A stretch of 64,000 nucleotides of DNA from Epiperipatus broadwayi. Lineage: Eukaryota; Onychophora; Udeonychophora; Euonychophora; Peripatidae. This document shows, one piece after another, positions 33,988 to 47,241 of the stretch. The notes beneath the pieces were generated by a model. The model made no database searches and had not been told where the DNA came from. It worked only from the letters and a program-made list of their open reading frames with translations. A program made the position numbers and the translations under genes. How positions within the stretch are numbered: the first letter of the stretch is position 1; each line of letters opens with the position of its first letter. The stretch lies in contig JAQFVV010006215.1 of assembly GCA_028023455.1 (NCBI GenBank), forward strand, positions 1,934,580 through 1,998,579, written 5' to 3'.

Positions 33988-35850
33988 CATGGATCCATCA
34001 ACAACACAAGAAACAGTATATCCAATGTAATTAGAGCTGATAGACAAAGAATTCATTTAGTTAGTGCAAAAGCCTTCAAAAGAGAAACCAGATACATTCA
34101 CTATTGAAATGCTGTATGAATTTACGAAAGGAATGCATTTTATAAATGAAGAAATGCAACAAAAAATAAGAATGTGAAGAAAAGCAATGAAAGAAAGATA
34201 AAAACTTGAAGAAATGTATTCAAAATGTGAAGAAATGCAACAAAATCTTGAAGAAAAGCTACAAAGAAGAGGTATAAAAAAGTGCATCAAGAAATTTAAA
34301 AAAAGTTGAGGTGATTTAAGAAATTATAAGCAGCATGAAGTTGGAAATTGCAGTTCAAAAACCAAGAGGAAATTGAGTATGTAGAAAGAAAATTACAAAC
34401 TGACTTAAATAATATTTACTAAGGCAATAGCTGACTTAAAGAAAATGGTTAAAAATTGAATCTAGTAAAAATAAATTAAAGTGTCCAAAGTATAGTAGAA
34501 AGGATGGAAAAATGAAAATGAGAAAAATGGAGAGAGAGGTCAAATTCAAAATAGATTAGTAAAAAAAAACTCCAAAAGACTTAAGAGAAGATGCAGAAAA
34601 CTCAGAAAGAAGTATTTAGTACTATAAGTGCTATAAAAACAAATCATGCAAAGATGATGGAAAAATACACAAAATTGTTTTATAGAGATGATAAATGAAT
34701 CTAAGGAAGGTGTTAAAAATGATACCACAGGAGATACAAAACCAAAAGAAAGCTATGAAAATACAACATGTATAGGACAGCATAGAAATTATGAGATCTT
34801 TAGTTGTATAAATCAATTTCTCAAAATCCAGACATTCAGAGATGAGGCAGGAGAGACTGCCATGAAACACCTCAATAGTCTGGAGAATTATTTTCAATTT
34901 AACTAGATAAAAGAAAGAGAGCAAGTCTCTATTACTTATAATCATTTACAATGACCTGTTAAGAAATGGTGGAATTCATTAATAAAGAAACCAACCTCTT
35001 ATTCTGGATAGAGAGAACAAATTTGAATAATTTTTGGTCAGAAGAGTGCCAAGAAGCAATCAGATATCAAATTATATAGGAAAGATTGTGTACAAAAGGT
35101 GGTGAAAGTTATACCAAATTCTTTTGAAGGCAAGTGCCAAATTAAGGACATTGCATGTGGCATGACAGAAAGCCAAATCATTAGAATTATTTGACACCAA
35201 TTTACTCTTTCATATTGAACACAATGATTGTCAGCACTGACCAAAAAATCATAGAACAAGTAGCTGAGTTTTTAAATGCCATTGATAAGAGCCTCCCGAA
35301 TCAGTAAGATACAGATAATGTCAGAGAAGACAAGTTTACCATACCAAACAGACAATCAAACAAAAGAAGTGAGGCATTTATTTCAATGTATCAGAGTAAA
35401 ATATGATCAAAGATTCTGATCCTATTGATGGTGATAACAGAGGATGCACTATTAACAGATATAGGACACACATAATACATCATTCTAGAAGTTTTCCAAG
35501 CCTAAGAAAACTAGACATTCCAGAAAAATCCACAGAGAAATCACCCCATTCTAGAACTAATACTAAAATGGAAAAAGACTCAGAAAATGAAGAGAATGGG
35601 ATCCAAACCAACAAGAAGAAATTATCACTGACCCAGAAGTTGGAAAATTATCTCAAATCAACTAAGGTAAAAATTCTATAACCATTGCAAAAGTGTCTTG
35701 TTAGATATAAAACTTGATGATAGAACAATAAAGGCTGGTTTATTCTCTGTCAATTCTAGATCTGTTTAAAAGAATAAATGTGCTAAGAAAATATTTCCTA
35801 TCTAATATTTCCAGTGCACCAGGAGGTTAACTACCATCTTTGGAGAAACT
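33988..35850 (+). pseudogene. Decayed gag of the old LTR element
   Basis: Opens with MDPSTTQE (33988; compare MDSPSTAEIQ at 45247). A Glu/Lys/Met-rich charged region follows, with many stops. The capsid-like block is at about 34760-34990 (INQFLKIQTFRDEAGETAMKH, then a broken segment with KKWWNSLIKKP). Stops and frameshifts run through it. A segment near 35700-35800 (DLFKRINV) resembles the flap-to-C-terminal part of a retroviral-type protease, in line with GLFERTKVD at 47010, so a protease may once have followed gag. Confidence 0.7.
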
Positions 35851-36004
35851 AATGAAGATATCTGTAAATACTGTACATTAAAAAATATATCTACAAAAAG
35901 CCATGGTTTGAAACTGTTTAAATATTTCTCATAAGATCTTATCAATATAGATATTATAAGGCCTTAAATGTAAGATATCTCTTATTTTATTATCTTTAAT
36001 ATTT

Positions 36005-36525
36005 TGTAAACCTATTGATAGTTGCAAGTATATAAGAAACAGTTTTATATATTCATTGTTAATAAAAAATGTATTTATTAATCTATTTAGTTTGTATTTG
36101 CTTATCAAACTCAATTCAAACAGTATGCTTTTGACATCCAATATGCTAGTAATATCCACAACCCTGGCTGGGGGCATCCAGGGATGGTGGTAATAAATTG
36201 TAAATGGTGATGATTGGGTAATAATAAGTTAGCTAAAAGTAAACTTTCTATTTAGAAGATTTGGCACCTTAAAGTTTAATTTTTTTTTTATGTTGAAATG
36301 AGGAAAACAAATTAAAAATACCTTTTAGAGGTCTTGCACTTAGTTTAAATCTTCAATGTTAGTTTTTAAATCATCACCATGACATTGGTTATATATATTT
36401 GAAATGAATCATTTTCATTCAAATTTTATTAATAATTCAACATTCACCTAATATAAACATTTATTGGGAATTAAAATTTACTGTCACATGTTTGTATCTT
36501 TAGTTCACCCAAATTACTGTTATCA
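36005..36525 (+). repeat. 3' LTR (partial) of the old gag element
   Basis: Aligns with the 5' LTR from about 36085 to 36525, with many substitutions and indels. A TGTAAACC start at 36005 is proposed by analogy with the 43.4-kb LTR. No polypurine tract precedes it, so that edge is uncertain. Confidence 0.55.
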
Positions 36526-39500
36526 TATATAATTTTCTGATCAAAAAATCTTCATCAGATTACTTTTTCTTCACATTTGATGCATAACTTAGCAGAGAAT
36601 TTACTGTGATTGTGTTTTTTTTTTCGTCATTTAAAATTCTTTGTAAAGGTCCCTACTATCGCATTTTTATACGCATGTGCTTGAGGCTACAGCCTTAATG
36701 AATATTATCTATTTATATTAAGATGGTATGCTCACATTAAAAGAATAAATGAGAACAGAATACTAAAGTTGATAATTAATAGAGAAAAAGAGGAGAGAAA
36801 AATGACAGTTAAGATCAAAAAATAATGGAAATAAGGTCCGATGAAATAACATGAAAAGGAATAATTTGTCAGGGCCACATGTTATGAATAGAAAAATAAG
36901 TAAGAAGAAATTATAAGAAACTTTTGGTTAAAAACAACCGCAGCAGGCAGGAATCCTTGAAATCTAATTATATGAAATAGATCTGAATGTGTTTAGAAAC
37001 TTGAGTAAAATTTATGATAGAAAGAGCATTAAAAAATTTAACCCTTATTCTTGTTTTAAATCTTTATTTTCATAATGTACGTTAAATGTTTATATCTAAA
37101 TAATCTTTTTTTATTATTATTTATGAAAAGCTACTTTTACCGAAGTGATAAAAAAGATAAATAGAAGACAGGGCATTATATTTTTAAAGACATATCACAA
37201 AAGCTTTAAGTGTTTTTATGTAAATTTAATTTTTAATGTGCAATCTGAATTCCTTAAGGAAAAAATTAAAATTAGAATTATAAATTTATTTTTGTTTTAG
37301 CTATATCAAATTGCCTTTTTTATGTAAATAGGATTTTATTAACAAGAAAGAGACTTATTTGAACTTCAATTTCACAATTGGTGTTACTATTTACTTTTAT
37401 TTATAAAATTATTGCTAAAATTATAGAAATGGAAAAAAAAAATCTCTGCAAAAAATATAGATTCAAGAATGCAATTTGTAAATGTCATGCCCAATAATTT
37501 AGAATTTACTTGCAATTTAAATCTTTCAAATTTGAATTTCTGCTATTACGAAAAACGATTTAATAATAAACTCTTCCAAATATTTTAACATCATTGGTAA
37601 GATTTAGGTAAAAAAAAAAAAACAACGTAATCATCCAGTGTAGCTAAATTAGGTTAAACTATGTATTTAATACAAGTTCCATACTGCGTAATTAATTTAC
37701 CTATATCAACTTGTAAATATTGTTATAGTCCTCATTGGCCTTTGGGCCAAGATAGTCATTAATCAATGGAATTTCTAAACCTTATATATAGGTTTGACTT
37801 ACTTTATAAGTTATGCATATGATGCACTGCCTTAAGGCATTAGTGTAATCTTTGATTTTATTTATATTTATTTATTTGTTTCTTTCATACTTGCATTAAT
37901 TTGCCTATCATAATTTTCTTATGCAGCTCTTGAGACTATTTGTTATTGATCTAATACAACTTTTGATTTTTCTATATACATGGTTTGCATACCATATTTA
38001 TATATATTCATTGAAACTTTCTTATTGACATAATTTTATGCTATCATTGATTTCTCTTGTATCTACTCTAAGGTGTAAATAAAGTTTTAATTTTGAAAGT
38101 AAAATTTAAAAAAAAAGTTGATAGCTAGTACTTTTTAGTAAGAGAATATGTTTTGAAAATTCGACAGGTGATGCAAAATAAAATGATAGGTACTTAACTT
38201 AACCAATGAATCAAAATTTCATTTTCAATCATTAACAACTAATAACAAGAAGAAAAAAAACTTTGAGGTTTTATATATTAGTAGTATTTTTTTTTTAGTT
38301 AACAAGAACTGATTTCTAAAAATAGTCAATATAATTTTTAATTTTTCTACATTATGAATTAACTGGTAATAGTTAAATTATATTTGATATTTTTAAATGT
38401 ATTTAGTTATATTTTACTTTTAATAGAGCTAAGATGTATCTACAGTTTAAAGAAATTTCACTTGAAAGTGTCAAAAAGATTGATCTATTAATATTGATAT
38501 GAGTTTTTTTATTTGACTTATATATGAGTTCTTTTATTCTACAACAGAACATATAATAGTTGTAAGGGAGAAGAAGAGTTCAAAGCAGAAATACATAAAT
38601 TTTGGCTCCAGAACCACAATTTTTTTCTAATTCAAGTGTAGTTTGAAGTATTATTTCTTATAGCAGACTAATTAAGAGTGATGGTATGTTTTAGTAAACA
38701 TTAAATTTTTAAGTATTGAAATTAGTATTACAAGTTACCTTAAAGTTAAAAGAGTACATATAAAATAAAAAAGGATACTGAATATATAATATTTTTAAAA
38801 CGAGTCAATTATTACATAGCAGAATGATTTGAATGAAAAAGATACCATCTTTATTATTTTTCAAAAGCTTTTGAAATCAAAAAACATCATATTACTTCAG
38901 TCTTCATTATGCTTTTTAGGAACAATTTTTTTTTCTACTCCAGTTCTTCTAGCTTTAGTAATCAATGAATGCTAAATCAAAGGTGGTCTACCTGCAGACT
39001 ATGGTAACGATTTGTGTGACTCACAGTACATGCACAATTATAAGTTTCAAATAAAAAAGATTTAAAATTTCATTCTGATCATATTTTGTTCAATAATGTT
39101 TCTCATAAAATGTACATCAAATGACTTATTATGAAAATATTTGTTATAACAACCATTATCATTTTGTGAAAACAATGCATTCTACTGAAAAATGCTTCAT
39201 ACAAAACTTTTTTAGTTTTGTAATTCTAAGCAAACTTTTGTCAAAGTTTTTTTTATAAAATCCATGATTAATGGATTATTATGAATTATAAGGTCTGCCA
39301 ATTATTCCAATATATTTTGAGAAGAATGAATTTTGCAGAAAATTATTTCAGATAATATGTCTTAAATTTTAAATCTGAACATTTTTTTTGTCAAATAAAT
39401 TTACTCACAATGCATTAGTTTTCAAACTATTGGTGCAATAGGAATTGAGTTGCATCAAACCCAAAATATTGTTGCTTAAGAATAGGCATGTAAGTTATTC

Positions 39501-39718
39501 CACAAAGATTGTGGCAGCAAAAATTCATCACAAATTTTATTTCATTCTTAATTTATCACGGGAAGAACAATATTAATGAGTGGTTTTCAAACATTTTGAA
39601 TTATCATACTATATTGACCAATGGTATTATTTACTATTATCATGTGAGCAGCTCTTTTAAATTTTATTTTTATTTTTCCCTCTCTGTTCAATATTCTCAT
39701 ATTTCCTAAGAGAACATG
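36526..39718. other. Long AT-rich stretch, no gene seen
   Basis: 3.2 kb without a recognisable domain, long inverted repeat or tandem repeat. Confidence 0.5.
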
Positions 39719-40045
39719 TTATTAAAACAGGCAAAACTCTCTATACATATTGCCATTTAATGCAAGCCAGAGTAATCAATGGATGCCAGAAGGCTTGTGC
39801 ATAAAATCCCCATCTAGTACCTACTCATCCAATATTCCCAGATTAGTTTTTGGCTTGTGGCCTTTGTATGGAGATATTAGATGAGTAGGCATTAGATGGG
39901 GATTTTATGCACAAGCCTTAATTGGCATCTATTGATTATTCTGGCTTGCACTGAGTGACAATATGTATAGAGTTTGGCCTGTTTTAATAATAGTTATGAG
40001 CAAGCATAGGAAATGGTGATCATGTGATGTTTATTGGCTTAGACA
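39719..40045 (-). mobile_element. Hairpin retroposon (family 2), two-armed copy
   Basis: Arms at 39719-39830 and 39879-39990 (112 bp each, close reverse complements) surround a 48-bp centre. Similarity to the copy at 30.8 kb continues beyond the right arm to about 40045 (ATCATGTGATGTTTATTGG). The arm contains ATGAGTAGGC (39881-39890), the empty version of the site at which the solo LTR sits. No target duplication is evident at this copy. Confidence 0.7.
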
Positions 40046-42208
40046 TATGTTCACTGATGCATGCATAGTCTTCTATGATATATCTGCTTTTGCCTCTTTA
40101 ATCAGTACTTTGGGTTCTTTTAAATTTTAGTGGGATTGACTGGTTTCATCAATATATATCCTTTCATATTTACATTATATTTCATAGATGCAGTCTTTAT
40201 TTTCAATTGTTTTAAAGTCTTTCAATAATTAATTCTAGATGATGGAAATAGTCTAACCTGTAATTACAAATTTAAGGCTGTTTTTATAAAATGCTTATAC
40301 TTATTTGATTTCTATTTATTATTTACAAGAGTTGTTATAAAGTGGGAGTCTGTCTCATATCTTTCATATTTAAATATAAATTCAAGCTAATAATGCTCCA
40401 TTTATATCTAAATTGTTTGAAATTCATTCTCAATGCTTGTCAGAAAATCAAGTCTTATTAAAACCCAAGGTTAAGAGAATAATCAATTGACTATTCTATT
40501 CTTAACTTTTTCTGATAATGAAAATGAGTGTATATATTTATATTTGACAGATCATGAAAGTTGATCTGCTTTCTTTCATTTACATATACATTTTGTGCCG
40601 TATTAATTAAATATCTACATGTACATTGATTTTTAGAATAGGTAGTGACAATATGCACAAATAACTATTTTTATTACATAGATGTATGATATATTTTCTA
40701 TTAAACCTGCAAAAGGATGTTTTTCCATATGTTTGAAGTCAATTAAATATTAGAAACCACACTATAAAATAGTTTCTTGTCTCATACACTGATATCTGAA
40801 ATAGATATTTCATTTTTATATGCAACTTAATTATCTCAAAATAATAAGCCTACAGAATATCTTATAAGACATATGCCTTGAGATATTATTTTGACTACCA
40901 ACATTATAATTTTTCAAATATAATTAAATATTTTGCTATTTTTTAATAAATGCAAGCAAATATAATTTTTTGTAAATGATGAAGATGTAAATTACACAAG
41001 CTTAATGACATCAATTTTCTTTTTTCAATGGTATTATTTCATTTGATTTGTAACTTAGCAACTATATGTGAATTCCATTTCATCTTCATCATCAGTTATA
41101 CATTTGCTTAAAAAATATCTAAAATTTCCCAAATCTACTTTAATTAAAAATATATATATTTTAATTTTTTTAAAAAAACTTTTAAAAATTAATATTTGAA
41201 AAATAAATTTATAATTTTTTTTGATCTACAATAGTTTGAAATGATTTTTTTTTAAAAAAAAAGAACTTAAAATTAAAATATCACGTGACAGAACATCTAC
41301 TTTTAATTGTTTCTAATGGCAATAATAAATGAAAAAAAAAATTGAAACAAAGAATTTTTTTTTTTTTTAAGTGAAAGTAAAACTTAAGTTTTAAAAATAT
41401 ATATACTTTTTAAAATTCACTAGTTTAAAATTATGATTTACATATTAATTAATATTTTCACAAATAAAATATATAACATGAATGACAGGTGTTTAGAACT
41501 CTAGCATACCTGATGAATTTATAAAAATTTAATCTGTTATTTTGTATTATTTATATAGGGATCAGTTTTAATCCAGGTATACTAAAATTTAAATTTATTA
41601 AGAATGATAAATATATTTCATATTATAATTATATTCAGAAATTTAATGAATTTACATATTTAATTCACTGGGCATAATAATCACTAATTTATACACAATG
41701 TGAAATATATTCACAAGTTTAAATTGTAACTGATATGTTAATACAATTTCAATCTAAAAATAAAAACATTACTTGACTAATTAAATATATTGATTAGTTG
41801 TTTAAATCGAATTTAAGTTATAAATGAAATATATGTAAAAAAGAGGTAAAATATACTGCAGTGTTAGATTTTATAAGTGCTGGATATCTTCACATTTGCT
41901 ATAATTACTCTTAGTGCACTATTACACACACATACATACATATATAAATGTAATATCAAATCGAGCATTCGAATCAAGTTTAAATAGACTTTGCATTAAA
42001 TTGTTTGATGGAGTCTCAACTTGTTTTTAGCTTCTGGTGATATCGGTTATTGATAGAAACATATATCCAGCAAGAGATTGGTTATTTTTCATCAAACATT
42101 GGCTCTTGAAATATGGCTTTAATTTTTGTAGAAAGCGTAAGTAAAAAACAACATCAGTAATGTTATTGCATATTCACATAGTGTTTATTTACTGCACACA
42201 CATACATA
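40046..42208. other. Long AT-rich stretch, no gene seen
   Basis: Contains long A and T tracts near 41150-41400. No coding block recognised. Confidence 0.5.
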
Positions 42209-42434
42209 ATACCTTAATTCCACAGCATTTGGTATTTGACTATTATTTTATAAACCACTATTTTCTGTAAAGGAATACCAACAAGATCTTTGACCTTTAG
42301 TGGGCTATTTGGAAACTAAGAAATACCTTAATTCCACAGCATTTGGTATTTGACTATTATTTTATAAACCACTATTTTTCTGTAAGGGAATACCAACAAG
42401 ATTTTTGACCTTTAGTGGGCTATTTGGAAACTAT
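42209..42434 (+). repeat. Two-copy 114-bp tandem duplication
   Basis: ATACCTTAATTCCACAGCAT begins at 42209 and again at 42323. The two units differ at only a few positions, so the duplication is recent. It encodes nothing obvious. Confidence 0.9.
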
Positions 42435-43386
42435 TGTAATAAAAGGGTAGCAAAAAAAAAATGAGGATGAAAAGAAGCACAGAGACTTTGTTTAGCCAAA
42501 TTATCTACACCTATATTGTTTATAAAATAATCTCATATTTATATTTGAATCAGCATTTAAGTTATTAAGAATTACTAAAAAGTCTTTCTCCAATATTTTA
42601 ATTTTAATAAATTATGACGATTAATGAAATTAACACATAAACTAATACATGACATTAACAACAAACGTGAAAACTTCCTACCAGAATTCATTGTTTTAAA
42701 GATATACTTTAAGTATAATCCTAAAATAATGCAACACTTATAGAACTTAAATTGAAAATATTTCAAAACAAATTTATACTCACTACATATTTAAAATAAT
42801 AAATATGGTTAAAGTACCACGTTAGATAAAATTAAATTAGATAATTTTGTCTAGCTTTCATCATTTTATTACACAAATAAATAATGATGACATAGCATGG
42901 AATTAATGGTATTATATATAATTAGTATAAAAATATTTATAACTATATAATTAACTTCAGCAATTCTTTCTTTTTTTAAAAAAAGAATGGGTGATAAAAA
43001 CAAAGAAATTTTAATGTTTATGATAGAAAACTAAAACTTCACCTTTTTATTCAATTTTGAAAATTCATTCTCTCATATTTTATGTTTATTTTATTTTAAA
43101 TATTAATCACATTCTTATATCAAATATTTTGTATTTTGTTTTAATATTTACTATTTATTGATCTATTCTACTACAGACTCATCTAATATCAATTATCAGG
43201 TATTCATTTATCCTTCTATTTTATACTCAATTCTCTGTAACTAAAAACTCACAAAATTTTACATACCAATTTTTAAATTAAAAAAAAAAAAGTTAATAGT
43301 AAATAGGTGAATTTCTATCAATAAATGTCACCCATCATAGACTATGAAGATTCTCTTTACCCTCTTAACAAATTGAATATATATTT
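42435..43386. other. AT-rich stretch, no gene seen
   Basis: No gene or repeat boundary recognised before the LTR start. Confidence 0.5.
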
Positions 43387-44965
43387 TGTAACCCTTATAG
43401 CAATAGAAAGACAATGATATTTTGAGAATAATGTGTGTGTGTATATTTACACACATATAGAAGTGATGGGAGAAAGAAGGGAGGAAAGAAATATTCACAC
43501 GTATAAAATTGTTATATAAATAAAGATTATTTATTTTGTAAATACGCATAGATATATTCACTTAATTAATATCACCTTTATTAGAAGAATAGATTATCTT
43601 ACAAATTCATTTAAGTGACAGTCCCAAAAATTCTAGATGAAGGAAAAGGGAATTGTATACAAATGAAGCTGATGATATACAAATGAGATTGATGTTTTTT
43701 GTCTCATACTCCCTTAAAAAAGAAGAGGGAGAAATTATCTGAATAGTTAAACTAGAAAAGAGTGTGTTGGTTGACAATAATTTGGATTTACTAGCTCATA
43801 AAGAAGTTATGAAAATATTTATTGCACTAATATATCTTTCGTATATGGAGAGCTAGAAACAAGGGAATAGCACATTGGTTTCTACTCTAAGCATATTGCT
43901 CAATTCTTCATACCAACTATCGTAAGTTGGTAGGAAAGAAACTCAACTATGCTCATAAATTGCCAAAAAATGTTATTTAGTGGAAGGATAATACACTAAT
44001 ACCAAGCACAACCGTGTTCAAGACTTGTTTGATTAGCAATAATACTAAAAGCATTAAGAAAAAAAAATATCTAAAAAAAATGAGAGAATTTAAAAACTAT
44101 TCTGAAAAAAAGAAATTCAATATTTTTTTTCTCTTTTATATTTTTTTTTAAAAAAGAAGATAATACAGCATTATTAAAGAATAAAAATATTTAAATTCAA
44201 AATTTTCAAGGAATAAATTACATAGTTTAATAGATAAATACGAATATGATTGAAAGTATTACTATAACGACTGATATAAAATGTTTTTTATGTACATACA
44301 TAAGAGACTCTAATAAAGGAATTAGAGAAAATAAAAGATAAAATTTTGATTATGATATGCAAGAAGAAATCTACATAATAAGACTATATTTATTTTATTT
44401 ATCTTTTATCGCATTAAAAATATTTATTATTTATTAATCTCTTTGTTGTTTTATGTACATACTGAAAATAAGTATTACTATAAGGCCCATTTTTATATAA
44501 AATATTATAATAAGAAAATATAGGCTACACATAATGATTCTGAAAAAGAAAGACATCTCCACACCACTCGGAGAACTTATACACCGATGAGTAAAGTGTC
44601 TGGATATTATGGTGATAAAACCAAAGTGATAAATAATAATATTATTATTGTAAATAACTTTATGTAAGCATTCTTATTTAAGAAGGTTTGCTGCCTTGTG
44701 ATTTAATAAATAAAAATGCAAAAAAATAAAATACAATAAAACAATACTGAAGGTAAGATGAATTATTCATTCTGAATTCTATTTTATTCATAATATTTAC
44801 AAAAAAATGTTTCTATATTTGTCATACATTATTGGTGAAGATTTAAACCTGAAATAATAACGTAATATCCTTATACATTATACCAATAAAGAAATGATGT
44901 AAGTACCAATATAATTGGCTGAGTACTCATTAGTGCTGATTGTTTGTATTCTGGTACCTGTTACA
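43387..44965 (+). repeat. 5' LTR of the 43.4-kb element
   Basis: 1579 bp, starting TGTAACCCTTATAGCAATAG and ending CTGTTACA. It aligns with 47242-48803 along its full length. TGTAAC and GTTACA form inverted ends. Confidence 0.85.
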
Positions 44966-44969
44966 TAAT

Positions 44970-44987
44970 TGGTGCAATAATATTGAA
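44970..44987 (+). other. Primer-binding-site-like sequence
   Basis: TGGTGCAATAATATTGAA begins four bases after the 5' LTR. Position and TGG start fit a PBS; the tRNA is not identified. Confidence 0.5.
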
Positions 44988-45246
44988 GGCTCAAACATCC
45001 TGATTCAGATAAAGAAGATTGGAAGATGACTGTGTTTGGTATATATCTATAATTTTTTTTTTTTTTTAGTGGAAGAAGTAGAGACTGGCGTTGCTATTAG
45101 TTTATGAAATAATTGATGAAAAGAATAAATTGTGTAAAAATAAAATAAAGTGAAGAAATAATAATGAATTGAAAATTTTTAAATATTTATATAGAAGATA
45201 CTAATGGTAACACATTTAAAGGGAAAAAAATAGCAACAAATAATTA

Positions 45247-46870
45247 TGGATTCACCCAGTACAGCAGAAATACAACCTATCGAGGCAGAACCAGTGATTC
45301 AAGGGGAAAAGTTGACTGTGGAAATGCAAGAAGAGCAGAAGCCAGCCACAGTAACATTGGAAATGTTGCTGGAAGCAATGAAAAAAAACAAGAAAAAATG
45401 GAAGAAAAATGGATTAAAATGAAGAAATGAAACAAAACCAAGAAGAAATGAAAATAATAAAAAATTGAAGAAAAAATTGTTCAAATTAAAGATGAGAAAA
45501 AAACAAGAAAAGATGGAAAAAATGTATATTCAAAATACAATAGAAATGAAGCAAGATTATGAAAAAATCCAAGATATATATGCTCAAATTAAAGAAGAAG
45601 TAAAAGAAAAATTTCAGAGCATGGAAAATAATATAATTATCCTGAAGGAAGATATAAGAAAACAAATAAACAAACAAGTACAGAAAAAGCTGAAGTTTAC
45701 AGATTTTTTTTATATCTAGAAGTACAAGATATGATTCAGGAAGCCATCAAAGCATATGAAGACTAAATTTAAGAAACTGTTTTAAGCATGGATGAGAGAT
45801 TAGAAAGGCTAGAAGTGAAAGATGAAAAAAAGGTGGAGAGACTTCAAACTGACGACTCTTAATTAAATGAACAACTTTTAAATACTCAACCCATATTGCT
45901 GAAAATGCAGCAAGTAGTTGTTACTATGATTGACATTAAGGCTGATTATAATAAATTAAAAGAGTGTACAAGAAATTGGTTTAAGGAGATCATAAAACAA
46001 TATAAAGAAGAGACTATAACAGATGCAAAGTTTAATGAGAAGCAGGAATATATGGTTAACAGGGAAATATTAACATTGTAAGAATTTTAATCAATTTATA
46101 AAAATCCAAACTTTCAGAGGTGATGCAGGAGAGATACCAATGGAACATCTGACTAGCATAGAAAGCTATTTTGGTTTAAATCAACTGATAAAAAGATTTC
46201 AAGTGGCAATTGCATATAACCATTTAAAAGGACTTGTTAAAGAGTGGTGGAATTCATTAATAAGTAAACCAATCAATTATTTGGATTATACGAAAAATAT
46301 CTGAGTAATTTTTGGTCAGAAGAGATACAGAAAACTATTAAATATCAGATCATGCAGGAGAAATTTCATATGAAAGGGCTTGAATGGTATATCATGTTTA
46401 GGAGACAAGTTGCCATATTGCAAATGTTATCTCCATGCTGAATCACCAAAAGCCAGATAATTAGAATAATAAAGCATAAATTACCATTTGGGATAGAACA
46501 GATGATCATCAGTACAGATAGGAAGACTACTGAAAAGATTTTTGATTTCCTGAATGCATTGGATATAAGACATCATAATCAGAATGAAGAAAATAAGCTT
46601 CCCACAATAAGCCAGCTATTATCTAAAAGGGATGATGCATCTATTGGCAGTATTAACATCAAGCACAATCAAAGATACCAACCCTATAGATTGTGGAAGA
46701 GAAAAAAAAAGAAATTCAGATAACAATAATAGAACTAGAATGATATATCACTCTAGGAATCAATATAGTCCACAAGGAGAGGTTTCTACTAAGCAATTAC
46801 AACCGTCATTGCCTGTTCCTTGTGCAAATGAGACACCAAAGCAAGTGGAATCAAAATCAGTAAAAAACAG
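45247..46870 (+). pseudogene. Broken gag of the 43.4-kb element
   Basis: Starts MDSPSTAEIQPIEAE (45247). A long Lys/Glu-rich coiled-coil-like region follows in several frames (for example 45465-45719). The capsid-like block is at about 46085-46290: IKIQTFRGDAGEIPMEHL and HLKGLVKEWWNSLISKP, matching the intact gag at 54.4 kb (IKIFRGEIGENPQAHL and HLQGSAKDWWN). The C-terminal part (46502-46874) is split over two frames. No zinc knuckle is seen. At least four stops or frameshifts disable it. Confidence 0.82.
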
Positions 46871-46889
46871 TTAATAATGACCAAGAAAA

Positions 46890-47070
46890 TAAAAAAATAT
46901 AGTTGAAATGTAAGAGCTTTCCAACTTCATTTGGGGCATATTTTGGAAGTGCTAGAGGTAATATTAAAGAAATATAAAGGATGGCCCATTCCCTGTTGTC
47001 TCTGGGTCTGTTTGAAAGGACCAAAGTAGATAAAAACAAATACGATTTTGTAACAGAAAAATGAACATTA
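46890..47070 (+). pseudogene. Possible protease remnant after gag
   Basis: A short frame with SLLSLGLFERTKVDKNKYDF resembles the segment after the active site of Gypsy aspartic proteases (SLL...LF.RL.V). The active-site Asp itself is not readable. The 35.7-kb relic has a similar DLFKRINV. This is an inference from a short match. Confidence 0.3.
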
Positions 47071-47228
47071 AAATTTTTAAGACACTAATAAGTTTACTAG
47101 ATTGCATAAAGACAAGAAAGACATTAAAAAATGTAATTTAAATATATTAGAAATGATATATACAAATTGACTTAAATCACAAGTCGTTTTATAAATGGAA
47201 AGTTCGCCTTTCCCATTGTCTACTTTTA

Positions 47229-47241
47229 AAGGGAGGGGATA
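47229..47241 (+). other. Polypurine tract
   Basis: AAAGGGAGGGGAT lies directly before the TG of the 3' LTR. Confidence 0.8.

Larger units (their letters stand above)
29941..36525 (+). mobile_element. Old gag-bearing LTR element, nested insertions
   Basis: Two regions match in direct orientation: 30260-30720 and 36085-36525 (landmarks TTTGCTTATCAAACTCAATT and GTAAACTTTCTATT). A PBS-like TGGTAC follows the first, and a decayed gag lies between, so these are LTRs of one element. The 5' LTR starts TGTAATAG after TA repeats; the 3' LTR start is uncertain. The leader is interrupted by a hairpin retroposon that itself holds a solo LTR. No RT or integrase is seen. Confidence 0.7.

Noticed and set aside
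34057-34945. Minus-strand hydrophobic frames (77, 60 and 104 codons)
   Set aside because: Antisense shadows of the Lys/Glu-rich gag relic on the plus strand.
43328-43561. 77-codon minus frame at the LTR start
   Set aside because: Lies across the LTR edge in AT-rich sequence, is not kept in the 3' LTR, and has no recognisable feature.
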